From contig CAUWIT010000024.1 in the NCBI GenBank assembly GCA_963558965.1, forward strand, positions 1-16,393: a stretch of DNA of 16,393 nucleotides, given 5' to 3'. Origin of the DNA: Gallibacter sp963558965. Its GTDB lineage: Bacteria; Bacillota; Clostridia; Peptostreptococcales; Anaerovoracaceae. The notes beneath the pieces are model-generated. The model was not told the DNA's origin, did not search any database, and worked only from the letters and a program-made list of their open reading frames with translations. Below, piece after piece: positions 6,445 to 14,227 of the stretch. A program made the translations under genes and the position numbers. Within the stretch, counting starts at the first letter, position 1. Each line of letters begins with the position of its first letter.

Positions 6445-9400
6445 CTATCCTATCTGCATATTATCATTGCTAATCTTAAGAACAGGAATAATTACACCAC
6501 ATTCACTACCGATGGATTCCAATTTATTAGGAGGAGCGCAAAAAATAACCTGGAAGTTTTGATTTTTAAAGAAATCTAGCATTAATTTTATATTGTGATC
6601 GCTCATTTTTTCAAAAGGCTCATCTATAAAAATTAATCGCACTGAATTTACTCTAGCATTATATAACATGGACAATGCTGCAGAAAGTATAAGTGTATAT
6701 GGTATTTGTGTTCCTGCACCCGAATTATATCCAACCTGCTTTGATAGCTTACCATCCTTACCTTCATCATTGTTGATTATAATTTCGTAGCTCATATAAT
6801 TTCGATAATCTGCAAATTTCTTTATTTCCGCAACATCGTTATGGTCAATAATCTTATTGATAATATCACGAATTTCTCGCTCTCTTATTTCAACTTCGCC
6901 ACTTTCATACCCTCTAAGACTATCAAATGTCATTTGTCCATCGGACATATTGTTTGTTTCCTCTAAGTATTTTGCATATCTTAATATTTTTGCATAATCC
7001 GAATTGTCATTTAACATTTTAACATCAAATTGATACTTTGTAGAAAACTGAAGTTTTCGCAATTCCTTATTTATATCCGAAATATCATTTTTTGCTTCTT
7101 TCGCAGTATTATATATATTAAGAACAAATTTCCTTTTAAATATTTGCTCATAAGTTATTGTTTGATTAGTCAATTTTTGTTGTATTTCTTGTGAATCCTC
7201 CATCCAAATTATTTTTCTTCTATTTTGATAGTGAGCTTCATATTCTAAACCAATGGGCAATCTATCCACTTCTTGTTTTCGATTGTTATACGCTTGTTGC
7301 TTTCCGTTAATATTTCCTTCAAGCTCACGCACTCTACGATCCATTTTTTCTTTTGCAGCACGACTCATAAGTGCTCCATTTGGATTTTTACCGCTTAAAT
7401 ATTGGTCATATTCTCCTTTTGCTTTTTCAAATGCAGAATTACTTATAATTTTCTCATTATCTAATTCTGTTTGTTTTGCAGTTCTCTTTACTTTAAATTC
7501 TTCAACTGATTTCTTTTTCTCCGATATTTTGGCCTCCAATATTGTCTTTTCCTTGGTAAAACTTGTACTTTCATTTCGCTTAGTCGCTAATTCCTTTTCA
7601 ATTTGAGACACTTGTTTATCTAAAGTCAGCCATTCCACATTGTTTTTCTGTGCATCTACCAACTCATCATAATGCTGTTTTTCACGTTTCAAATTCGCTG
7701 TTACATCTTCCCACTCCTTATGAGCATTTAAATTATATTCTTTAAAATATGATAAGCATTCCTTTAAATTATTTGATTTTTCTTGAATTTCTCCTTGTTC
7801 AAGGAGTATATTTTGTTCTTCTTTTTTTAACTTTTGTAGCCTTTTCTCAGCTTCGCTTCTATTTCTTTTTATTGCCTCACTTCCCAAACAATAACTTTTA
7901 ATTTTTCTTGTATTAATATAAGTTAAGGCCATATTACGACTCAGTTTTCCTTCCATGGACATAGCATTATCGTAATTTGGTACATCTTCAATATTTACCC
8001 CATGAATTCTTCCCAACCAAAATTTAAAATAGTTTGCCGCTGTCTCATTTTTTATAGAAAGATAATTAAAAACTGAATCTTCTTCACACTCAATTTTTCT
8101 TGACATTAATCGCTTTGTATTTACTAATTCAACATATCGATATTTTGATTTATCTAACACAGCATTTGCAATATCAAATGCGTCTTTTGATACAATAACT
8201 GCATAACGATGTACACCCAAGAATGCCTCTATCGCATCTCTCCACTTCTCATCCGTTAAATCTGAAACATACTCATAAGCCATATGCGCTGTTTCATTGA
8301 ACCCTTGATTTTTTAACTCTTTATTTATTTCTTTAATAAGTTCTCTCTGTTCTTGAACGTTGGAGTCATCAATCATATTTTTATTACAAATTTCAATAAT
8401 GCTGTTTTGTTTAGCACATTCTCTCTTCACTTTTTCCAAATTATTTTTTAGTAGAGTATGTTTTTCAATTAACTTATCACGACTTTCCTGTATTCCTTCT
8501 TTTAATAAATCTATAAATCTTTGTTTATCAGCTACTTCATGACTTTCTGATGTCAAGCTTCCAAGCATGTTATGATTTTGCGCTATTACTTCTATTTCAG
8601 ATAAATAAATCATCATTTCTTGAATTTTTTTCTGAAATAGTTCTAATTTTTCCTTTTCTTCATTTAATTTATTATACTGCTTTTCGTATGTATTCATTAA
8701 TTGTTTAGATGTTTCTATTGCTTTTGAAGCATCTAAATCAAGAAGTGCTCTTCTTTTTTCCAAATAAACTTTATCAAGATTTTCTATTTCCTGACTTTTA
8801 TCATTAATTTTTTTACTTAAGTCTTCAACAGCAATATCGCCCTTTAGGATAAACTCCTCCGCTTCGCTAATCTTTTCATCACACTCCAATAGATCTTTAT
8901 ACTTAATTTTTATATCATCTATTTTAAGTTGCAAAGCCTTCTCATCATGCTCGATATAATCTGCTAATATTGAATCCAAATCTTGCCCTTCTTGTTTTAT
9001 TTTTTCCAGGCTGCTATTTATCTGCTCAATATTCTTCTTTGCTTCCTTTAATTTATCAAAATTAACATTGTGTTCTTCTAAAACGGATTCTTTTATAAAT
9101 TCCTGAATTTTAGCAGCAGGATTATATACCATTATATTTCTTAGTTTCCTCTGATATTTAGCTACATCATGATAAGGCAATTTAAGGCCTATCATTTGCA
9201 TAAATAAAGCAATCCCATCCTTTTTAGTTTTCATCTGTGCTCCATTTATTTTTTGAAATCCAGAAGCATCATAAGGTTTCAAAATCGAACCTTCCTCATA
9301 TACAAATGAAATATCTTCAATGGTCTTGTCATCCATCGCATACCAATGCGTACCTCTAATATCTGTAACGGCCGTTTCAATCACTACACCTAGCACAAAT

Positions 9401-9738
9401 GGCTTCTCATTTATCTGATCATAATACTCCAATGCAATATGTGTATACACTACGGGTATCTTATCAGCAGGTCTTGCATATATTCCGGCGCTGGCATCCA
9501 CTAAACATCGCGTATATGAAACTAAATTACGTTTTCCTACACCGGTATTATACACACTGTTAGCTTTATTGAATTGCGTATCGCCTGTATATGCATATTT
9601 AATAGCGTCTAATATTGTTGATTTTTCACATTCGTTTTCACCCGAAATTAACGTTAAATTTTCAGAAATAGGAATTGTTATATTATTAAATCCATACCAG
9701 TTCACCAAATGAACATTACGCAAAATAGTTTTATTCAT
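6445..9738 (-). CDS. jetC: Wadjet protein JetC (SMC-like ATPase) with unusual Walker A
   Basis: A protein of about 1097 residues. An N-terminal ATPase half is followed by a long coiled coil, a hinge-like globular part around 480-640, a second coiled coil and the C-terminal ATPase half. The signature motif reads NSGAGTQIPY (from about 1005), and the Walker B is LIFIDEPFEKM with Asp1039 and Glu1040. JetC is the motor that extrudes DNA loops with JetA and JetB. The Walker A reads GENECEKST (33-41): Glu38 replaces the invariant glycine before Lys39. The codon is GAA, one transition from GGA. This could abolish ATP binding or be a family variant. ATG 9738 is chosen for the GAGG site 6 bases upstream; GTG 9750 also opens the frame. 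It overlaps the end of jetB by 8 bases, indicating coupled translation. Confidence 0.93.
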   Translation of the reverse strand: MNKTILRNVHLVNWYGFNNITIPISENLTLISGENECEKSTILDAIKYAYTGDTQFNKANSVYNTGVGKRNLVSYTRCLVDASAGIYARPADKIPVVYTHIALEYYDQINEKPFVLGVVIETAVTDIRGTHWYAMDDKTIEDISFVYEEGSILKPYDASGFQKINGAQMKTKKDGIALFMQMIGLKLPYHDVAKYQRKLRNIMVYNPAAKIQEFIKESVLEEHNVNFDKLKEAKKNIEQINSSLEKIKQEGQDLDSILADYIEHDEKALQLKIDDIKIKYKDLLECDEKISEAEEFILKGDIAVEDLSKKINDKSQEIENLDKVYLEKRRALLDLDASKAIETSKQLMNTYEKQYNKLNEEKEKLELFQKKIQEMMIYLSEIEVIAQNHNMLGSLTSESHEVADKQRFIDLLKEGIQESRDKLIEKHTLLKNNLEKVKRECAKQNSIIEICNKNMIDDSNVQEQRELIKEINKELKNQGFNETAHMAYEYVSDLTDEKWRDAIEAFLGVHRYAVIVSKDAFDIANAVLDKSKYRYVELVNTKRLMSRKIECEEDSVFNYLSIKNETAANYFKFWLGRIHGVNIEDVPNYDNAMSMEGKLSRNMALTYINTRKIKSYCLGSEAIKRNRSEAEKRLQKLKKEEQNILLEQGEIQEKSNNLKECLSYFKEYNLNAHKEWEDVTANLKREKQHYDELVDAQKNNVEWLTLDKQVSQIEKELATKRNESTSFTKEKTILEAKISEKKKSVEEFKVKRTAKQTELDNEKIISNSAFEKAKGEYDQYLSGKNPNGALMSRAAKEKMDRRVRELEGNINGKQQAYNNRKQEVDRLPIGLEYEAHYQNRRKIIWMEDSQEIQQKLTNQTITYEQIFKRKFVLNIYNTAKEAKNDISDINKELRKLQFSTKYQFDVKMLNDNSDYAKILRYAKYLEETNNMSDGQMTFDSLRGYESGEVEIREREIRDIINKIIDHNDVAEIKKFADYRNYMSYEIIINNDEGKDGKLSKQVGYNSGAGTQIPYTLILSAALSMLYNARVNSVRLIFIDEPFEKMSDHNIKLMLDFFKNQNFQVIFCAPPNKLESIGSECGVIIPVLKISNDNMQIG

Positions 9739-10345
9739 CTGTATCCTCACTTTCTATATCTATTCCATCTGGTGCATATTCGGCCATAACTTGCTTCAGT
9801 TGCTCTACATCCATACAAAATTGTAATGACGGGTACAATCGAACTTTACCTTCTTCAGTTGATATATCGTCGTTATAGTCTATCAAACTGAATTTTTTAA
9901 ATATGCGATATGCTTCTTTAAATTCTACAGGTCTTATATCAATTTTATAAATTTTACATTTGTCAATAATATCACCAACTGTAACATATACTGACTCTTC
10001 ATACCCCATACGTTCCAAAAACAAAAGCCATAATACCATTAACAGTTTTACCTGCTTTGCATCAAAACGATACAAGTTTATTCTCTTTAACCCAACTGTA
10101 TCAACATCCTCATCCGCTTGTTGTAACATTGCCACCTTCATTCTTTCTTCAACCACAACTTTGTAACCAATAGCCGCCAAATATGTATTTACATCATATT
10201 GATTAGATTCCGATGATATAAAATCGTATAACTTTTCGTCTTTATCAGCAACAATAAATGTAGTATCAAGCATTTTACGAATACATCTCTTAAAAAAATA
10301 TGCATCTTCTTCACTCATTCTTTTCATGAAACCGAAATCATTCAT
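9731..10345 (-). CDS. jetB: Wadjet protein JetB (DUF4194, KITE-type subunit)
   Basis: A 204-residue, mostly helical protein matching the DUF4194 family in size and form. The hydrophobic helix LLMVLWLLFLERMGY (100-115) is followed by a winged-helix-like part (VTVGDIIDKCKI, then FKEAYRIFKKFSLIDY) and a very acidic tail. In Wadjet, JetB is the small winged-helix subunit, equivalent to MukE/MksE, that bridges the kleisin JetA. The family call rests partly on its place between a JetA-like gene and a JetC-like gene. An AAGGAG ribosome site lies inside the end of jetA. Only 4 bases separate it from jetA, and it overlaps jetC by 8. Confidence 0.9.
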   Translation of the reverse strand: MNDFGFMKRMSEEDAYFFKRCIRKMLDTTFIVADKDEKLYDFISSESNQYDVNTYLAAIGYKVVVEERMKVAMLQQADEDVDTVGLKRINLYRFDAKQVKLLMVLWLLFLERMGYEESVYVTVGDIIDKCKIYKIDIRPVEFKEAYRIFKKFSLIDYNDDISTEEGKVRLYPSLQFCMDVEQLKQVMAEYAPDGIDIESEDTDE

Positions 10346-10349
10346 AAGC

Positions 10350-11750
10350 TTACTCCTTCTGTTTCTTAATTATTGTCATATCACTAATCTCTGCAATAGC
10401 TGTTTTTACCGTTTCTTCATACATTTGAATCTCATATGGAAACTCCTCATTTTTTGCATAAAGTATTGCTGCTGCATACATTAGTGCTTCCTCTTTTGTC
10501 TGAATTGTTTTTTCTTTAATATTAATTTTCTCTTCATTCATCATTTGTCTATTAAGAAAAGAGCTCACCTTATCAACAGAGTATTTATTCAAAGAGCTGT
10601 CAAATAGCTTTTCTGTTTGCTCTCTCTTTTCTTCTTCTGATAATTCTTCAATTGGAAGCCCAATATTTTCACCCTCATTTTTTATACGTTTATTTTTTTC
10701 AAAGGACTTGTATCCAACATATTTTTGATTAATGACACGTGTGCAATCCGCAATTTTATTCATTGCATTATTTTGTTCCTCTTCAGACATCTTTGATACA
10801 ATATTCAAAAAGTCATTAATTACAGATTCCAACCTTACCCCATTACTAGCCATTAGCATAATTCTTGTATTTGCAAGATTATAATAGTTATTAATACGAC
10901 TATCTATAAGCTCCATATTATCATTGAATTCATCATCTAAGAAATTTTGTAATTCTGAAAAATATCCTTCAACACGCTCCCTTGCCTCTTCATAATTTAA
11001 TTGCAATTTTTCCGAACACTCATTTATTATTTTCTCATACATTTCATCCTGCATAAAAGACCTTAAATTGTCGTTTATAGTCGATATCTGTGATGGAATT
11101 AAGCCTTTGTTTTTTACAAAAAAATATTCACTAAAGAAATGATTTAACATTTCGTCCCTCATTATAAATTGCCCAAAGCTATTTATGTCTTGAAAATTAA
11201 TAACCGCCTTCATAATACTTGAAATACTATCCTTCAAATCAGCCAATTCATTTTTTAATTCTTTTTCATTATCAATTAATGGCATAAGAATATTGGTATA
11301 AGGTCTCTCTCTTCGAACAGAATCTTCCTCAGATGCAGATTTTACAATTTCCAATATAGAAAAAATATGGTTTGACATCATACCTTCTCCACTTTTTTCC
11401 GTCATTTTTATTAAAAAATCCATAAATCGTCTACAGTCAATTGAGATATTAACAACGTACTCACCATTGCGACCTATCTCTCGAGGCAGTAGCCATCCGC
11501 ATTCACGAAACAATGAAAGAATTTCTGAAGCTTGTAACTCAACACCGCTATCTTCATCCTCTATTTCTTCAACTATATCAATATTTCTTAAATAAATAGT
11601 AATTCTGTCCTTTGCATCTGATTCATACAATACTGGCATTTCCTTCATCTTATCAATTAGTATCTGTATGCAATCATAATATACTCTTTTATATTTTAAT
11701 GTTAATGGTTTAAAAAAAGCATCATTATTTATATAATCAAAAAAATTCAC
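10350..11750 (-). CDS. jetA: Wadjet protein JetA (DUF5716-type kleisin)
   Basis: A 466-residue protein if started at GTG 11750, preceded by GGAGGTG with a 5-base spacer. This gives the N-terminus (M)NFFDYINNDAFFKPL, which resembles the usual start of this family. The frame also opens at TTG 11795 (481 residues), but that extension would translate the ribosome site and has no site of its own. An N-terminal winged-helix region contains a GWLLPREIG segment (85-93). A long helical and coiled middle and a C-terminal winged-helix-like part follow. In Wadjet, JetA is the kleisin-like partner of JetC. The sequence looks like the DUF5716 type rather than the DUF3375 type of type I systems, so this is probably not a type I Wadjet. 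The exact subtype cannot be fixed here. Confidence 0.9.
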   Translation of the reverse strand: MNFFDYINNDAFFKPLTLKYKRVYYDCIQILIDKMKEMPVLYESDAKDRITIYLRNIDIVEEIEDEDSGVELQASEILSLFRECGWLLPREIGRNGEYVVNISIDCRRFMDFLIKMTEKSGEGMMSNHIFSILEIVKSASEEDSVRRERPYTNILMPLIDNEKELKNELADLKDSISSIMKAVINFQDINSFGQFIMRDEMLNHFFSEYFFVKNKGLIPSQISTINDNLRSFMQDEMYEKIINECSEKLQLNYEEARERVEGYFSELQNFLDDEFNDNMELIDSRINNYYNLANTRIMLMASNGVRLESVINDFLNIVSKMSEEEQNNAMNKIADCTRVINQKYVGYKSFEKNKRIKNEGENIGLPIEELSEEEKREQTEKLFDSSLNKYSVDKVSSFLNRQMMNEEKINIKEKTIQTKEEALMYAAAILYAKNEEFPYEIQMYEETVKTAIAEISDMTIIKKQKE

Positions 11751-11819
11751 TAATTCACCTCCAATCAAACTTGACAATTTTGCTTTACCTTTCAAACGTA
11801 ATCTCTCTTGGTAAATATA

Positions 11820-11848
11820 ATTTTACAACATATATTAATTTTTGAAAA
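11820..11848 (-). promoter_or_regulatory. Possible promoter of the jetABCD unit
   Basis: Minus-strand TTTTCA (11843-11848), 17 bases, then TAAAAT (11820-11825), about 70 bases upstream of the GTG start. The boxes are partial matches in AT-rich DNA, but the spacing is ideal. The hairpin terminator of the upstream unit lies just before, so jetABCD needs its own promoter. Confidence 0.4.
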
Positions 11849-11860
11849 TCATCTTATTAA

Positions 11861-11912
11861 TTGCAAAAAAGAGATTCTTAACAGCTTGAATGCTGCTTGA
11901 ATCTCTTAATAG
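11861..11912 (-). terminator. Terminator hairpin of the dprA-like unit (repeat copy A)
   Basis: On the minus strand AAGAGATTC pairs with GAATCTCTT, with an inner AGCAGC/GCTGTT stem, followed by TTTTTT. It starts 9 bases after the dprA-like stop codon. The whole 52-base block, including the flanking CTA-TTA and TTGCAA, is about 80% identical to a second hairpin at 13533-13585. Confidence 0.88.
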
Positions 11913-11921
11913 TTTATATTT

Positions 11922-12833
11922 TTAAATTTCCATAAATGTTAACTGCTCTTCTTTAGTCGTATTTGTTTTTAAGTTTACAACTTTTTGTAGGTCTGTAGCT
12001 CTTCTAATTTTTATTCCTCCATAGTTTTCAACTATATATTTATTTCCTTCAAAATTCCCACTGGTTAAATTTTCTGGATAACAACATGCTATTGTTCTTC
12101 CAATTTTATCTGCAAATTTTACAGTATGCATAGTACCGCTTTTAATCCCACATTCTATTACCAAAATTGTATTGGCTAATGTTGCTATTAGTGCATCTCT
12201 TTTTATAAAGTTAGAATTGTTTACAACCACATCAGGCTCGTATTCAGAAACTAAACATCCACCATTAATTACTATTTCTTCTGCTAATTCTTTATTTTTA
12301 ACAGGTACAATATTATCGAATCCACTTGGTAATACTGCTAAAGTTTTTCCATTATTAGCTATAGTTTCCTTATGAGCTATTTCATCACATCCTATTGCCA
12401 ATCCGCTGATTACATTGAAATCATGTTCTTTTATAATTTTATTTACTATAACTTTGCTCATCGAAATACCTTTTTCCGAAGGTTCTCTTGTACCTACAAC
12501 AGCCATTCCTGCCTGATTTAGTATACTACTATCGCCTTTTATATAGAGAATTGGCGGTCTATTGTAATCCATGTCCATCAAACTCTCTGGGTAACCAGAA
12601 TCGAAAACAGTTATAATTTCAATATCTTTTCTCTCAGATAATCTGGATACTGCTTCTGCTGTTTTCTTTACTGCATTGTTTACAATTTCAATATCATACT
12701 TTTTATGTAATACTTCTAACAGCGAATTGTATGCCATTCCGCTCTTTAGTAATGGCACATACTCTTTATTAATTTTTACGTTTCCTATGCCTTTAATATT
12801 TTTTAATAATAACAGTTCTTTAAAATAAATCAT
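11922..12833 (-). CDS. DprA/Smf-like protein lacking the C-terminal winged helix
   Basis: A 303-residue protein. A helical N-terminal part is followed by a Rossmann-type DprA/Smf (SLOG superfamily) domain. Its motifs are VVGTREPSEKG (112-122), ISGLAIGCDEIAH (142-154), AVLPSGFDNIVP (167-178), SEYEP (196-200) and IECGIKSGTMHTVKFA (226-241). True DprA loads RecA on single-stranded DNA during transformation and normally reads SGLARGIDxxAH; here the Arg is Ile and the Ile is Cys. No C-terminal winged-helix domain follows. It overlaps the phosphoribosyltransferase gene by 14 bases, so the pair is translated together, next to a Wadjet system. I therefore infer a specialised, possibly defence-related, nucleotide-sensing or processing protein rather than the housekeeping DprA. 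The housekeeping role cannot be excluded. Confidence 0.87.
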   Translation of the reverse strand: MIYFKELLLLKNIKGIGNVKINKEYVPLLKSGMAYNSLLEVLHKKYDIEIVNNAVKKTAEAVSRLSERKDIEIITVFDSGYPESLMDMDYNRPPILYIKGDSSILNQAGMAVVGTREPSEKGISMSKVIVNKIIKEHDFNVISGLAIGCDEIAHKETIANNGKTLAVLPSGFDNIVPVKNKELAEEIVINGGCLVSEYEPDVVVNNSNFIKRDALIATLANTILVIECGIKSGTMHTVKFADKIGRTIACCYPENLTSGNFEGNKYIVENYGGIKIRRATDLQKVVNLKTNTTKEEQLTFMEI

Positions 12834-13428
12834 AACCTACAGTCCTTGCAATTGCTAACTTCCTAATATATTTTTTCAATGCTCCATTTTTGATCAACTT
12901 ATCTTCGCATACTTTCATAATAGTTCCTGTTGTAGTAACATCATCCAATATTACAAATGTAGCCCATTCCTTAGATAGCTTGTCTTTTGTACACCTAATA
13001 GAATCAAACTGTTGCTCATAGGTTGGTCTTTTTTTACTTTCATGAGCAGCTTGCATATCATATTTTCTCAACAGTAAGTCGCTATAGTCCAGTATTTGTT
13101 TATTATATCCTGTGCATATGTCTTGTATAACACCTCTTTTGGATAGTGCTGATATAATTTTAATACATTCACAAAGTGAAGATTTTTTATTTACTTTTGA
13201 CGATGGTACTGCAACTAAAGCTATTTTCTTGGTGTTTATATCCTTTGTAATTTTAACTATTGCTTCAATTAATTTCAATGAATAATTGTCAATTTCTTTC
13301 GAAATCGAATCTTTAAACTTTAACAATTTAATAGATTCTTCTCTATCTTTTGCACTAACACTTCTCAATCTAACAGGTATATAATCCTGAAAATAATATA
13401 CACCATCTACAGTTTTTTTCAATTTCAT
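12820..13428 (-). CDS. ComF-like phosphoribosyltransferase
   Basis: A 202-residue protein with a type I phosphoribosyltransferase fold. The PRPP-binding loop FVILDDVTTTGTIM (158-171) contains the acidic pair Asp162-Asp163, and a VAVPSSK strand lies at 72-78. ComF proteins, involved in DNA uptake, have the same loop but normally an N-terminal zinc-finger part with CxxC pairs, which is missing here. A substrate cannot be named. The start at 13428 is chosen because TGGGGA lies 6 bases upstream; the in-frame ATG at 13443 has no ribosome site. Its last codons contain the start of the dprA-like gene (14-base overlap). The conserved pairing suggests that its product, or a nucleotide made from PRPP, is linked to the DprA-like partner's action. 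This is inference. Confidence 0.82.
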   Translation of the reverse strand: MKLKKTVDGVYYFQDYIPVRLRSVSAKDREESIKLLKFKDSISKEIDNYSLKLIEAIVKITKDINTKKIALVAVPSSKVNKKSSLCECIKIISALSKRGVIQDICTGYNKQILDYSDLLLRKYDMQAAHESKKRPTYEQQFDSIRCTKDKLSKEWATFVILDDVTTTGTIMKVCEDKLIKNGALKKYIRKLAIARTVGYDLF

Positions 13429-13466
13429 ATTTGTTCCCCACATAACTTAAAGTAAGTTGTTTTTAC

Positions 13467-13496
13467 ATTATACTATATAAACATGTTGCTTACCAA
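13467..13496 (-). promoter_or_regulatory. Promoter of the phosphoribosyltransferase/dprA-like unit
   Basis: Minus-strand TTGGTA (13491-13496), 18 bases, then a perfect TATAAT (13467-13472). Just downstream, AACTT-ACTTT-AAGTT forms a small inverted repeat ahead of the ribosome site. Confidence 0.6.
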
Positions 13497-13532
13497 TTAA
13501 TTTATTATTGTTTAAGTTAGTGGGTGGCTTTA

Positions 13533-13585
13533 TTGCAAAAAAAGAGATCCATGGCAGGTTTAGTGCTGTTTGAATCTCTTACTAG
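13533..13585 (-). terminator. Terminator hairpin of the relB-like gene (repeat copy B)
   Basis: On the minus strand AAGAGATTC pairs with GGATCTCTT (one G-U), followed by seven T, 11 bases after the antitoxin stop codon. This 53-base block matches the hairpin at 11861-11912 at 43 of 52 aligned positions, in the same orientation. Bases 13430-13532 between this hairpin and the next gene hold only the promoter described at 13467-13496. Confidence 0.85.
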
Positions 13586-13595
13586 GTTTTTAATT

Positions 13596-13904
13596 TTATT
13601 TTTTTGTCAATCTACTGTCTATGTATAATGCGGTAGCTGCATCTTGTATTTTGCCCTTTTCAATATCATCATATCCTTTTGCCAATTTTTTATGAATTTC
13701 TTCATTAGACATCAAATCTGTATTTATTATATCTGGTACTTTTGGTAATGTAACAGCGAAGGGAATACCACCTGTCAACGCAATCTGATTTAAATACATA
13801 TCTATTGCTGTTGACATTGGAACGCCAAGTCTTGATAACACTACTTCTGCACGTTCTTTCACTTCCGGATTTACTCTTAAATTCAATGTAGCTGTTTTTT
13901 GCAT
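13596..13904 (-). CDS. RelB/DinJ-family antitoxin, no adjacent toxin
   Basis: A 102-residue protein with the ribbon-helix-helix beginning typical of the family: ATLNLRVNPEVKERAE (residues 5-20), then a helix with GVPMSTAIDMYLNQIA and the conserved GGIPFAV at 45-51. RelB/DinJ antitoxins bind their own promoter and neutralise a RelE/YafQ ribonuclease, whose gene normally overlaps or directly follows. Here a terminator hairpin follows after 11 bases, and no RelE/YafQ-like frame is present on either side. This is therefore an orphan antitoxin, a relic or a trans-acting member. AGAGGTG precedes the ATG. A promoter with a small palindrome lies immediately upstream. Confidence 0.88.
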   Translation of the reverse strand: MQKTATLNLRVNPEVKERAEVVLSRLGVPMSTAIDMYLNQIALTGGIPFAVTLPKVPDIINTDLMSNEEIHKKLAKGYDDIEKGKIQDAATALYIDSRLTKK

Positions 13905-13927
13905 TGCATTACACCTCTATCGAAACA

Positions 13928-13956
13928 ATTGTAACGCTAATGTCATTACTTTGCAA
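13928..13956 (-). promoter_or_regulatory. relB-like promoter with internal palindrome
   Basis: Minus-strand TTGCAA (13951-13956), exactly 17 bases, then TACAAT (13928-13933). The spacer holds the palindrome TAATG-A-CATTA (13938-13948). RelB/DinJ proteins usually repress their own promoter by binding such a site, so it is a candidate operator. Confidence 0.6.
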
Positions 13957-13966
13957 TCAATTTTAT

Positions 13967-14227
13967 TCATATATAAAATTCCTGCTTTGCCACCCATTCA
14001 GAAATCAAACGAACCAAAAGTTTATATCTCTTATGTGTATCAGCATTCTTACCGCAGTATTCTCTTGGAATAGTTTCGTTAGGCTCATATTCCACTGGAA
14101 TATCATACAAGTCAAACTGATCGCGCGTTAAGTCGATATAATGTCCATTGATTTTGTTGAAATAATGTGTGCTTCCGCCACTTACTCTTATCTTGTGAAT
14201 AGTTCCACCGAACATATCGTGTACCAA
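13967..14227 (-). pseudogene. YunG-like protein, 5' end lost
   Basis: The 86-residue frame opens at a TTG with no ribosome site. It contains VHDMFGGTIHKIRV, HYFNKINGHYIDLTRDQF and, near the end, a THKRYKLLVRLI helix. These match the C-terminal two thirds of YunG-type proteins, a small family of unknown function. Full members have an N-terminal part with a CxVTALLV-like segment directly before the VHDMFGG motif. Here the residues upstream are unrelated (RKRVHL), and a TAA closes the frame about 20 codons further up. The likely reading is a 5' deletion joined to foreign sequence. The call rests on remembered family motifs. Confidence 0.6.

Noticed and set aside
7253..7606. Plus-strand 117-residue frame in jetC
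   Set aside because: It is antisense to the coiled-coil region of JetC; its Phe/Ser/Leu-rich composition comes from Lys/Glu codons on the other strand.
6445..9750. JetC starting at GTG 9750
   Set aside because: GTG 9750 would place the GAGG ribosome site inside the gene. ATG 9738 has correct spacing, and its overlap with the jetB stop is typical.
10350..11795. JetA starting at TTG 11795 (481 residues)
   Set aside because: The first 15 codons contain the GGAGGTG ribosome site and have no site of their own. GTG 11750 gives a family-like N-terminus.
11861..13585. CRISPR array or attL/attR pair
   Set aside because: There are only two diverged copies 1.6 kb apart, each a terminator hairpin, with no integrase gene in the window and no short regular spacing.
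13904..14131. Plus-strand 75-residue frame opposite the YunG-like remnant
   Set aside because: It overlaps the antitoxin promoter and the remnant on the other strand, with no ribosome site or recognisable domain. It does not encode the missing toxin.
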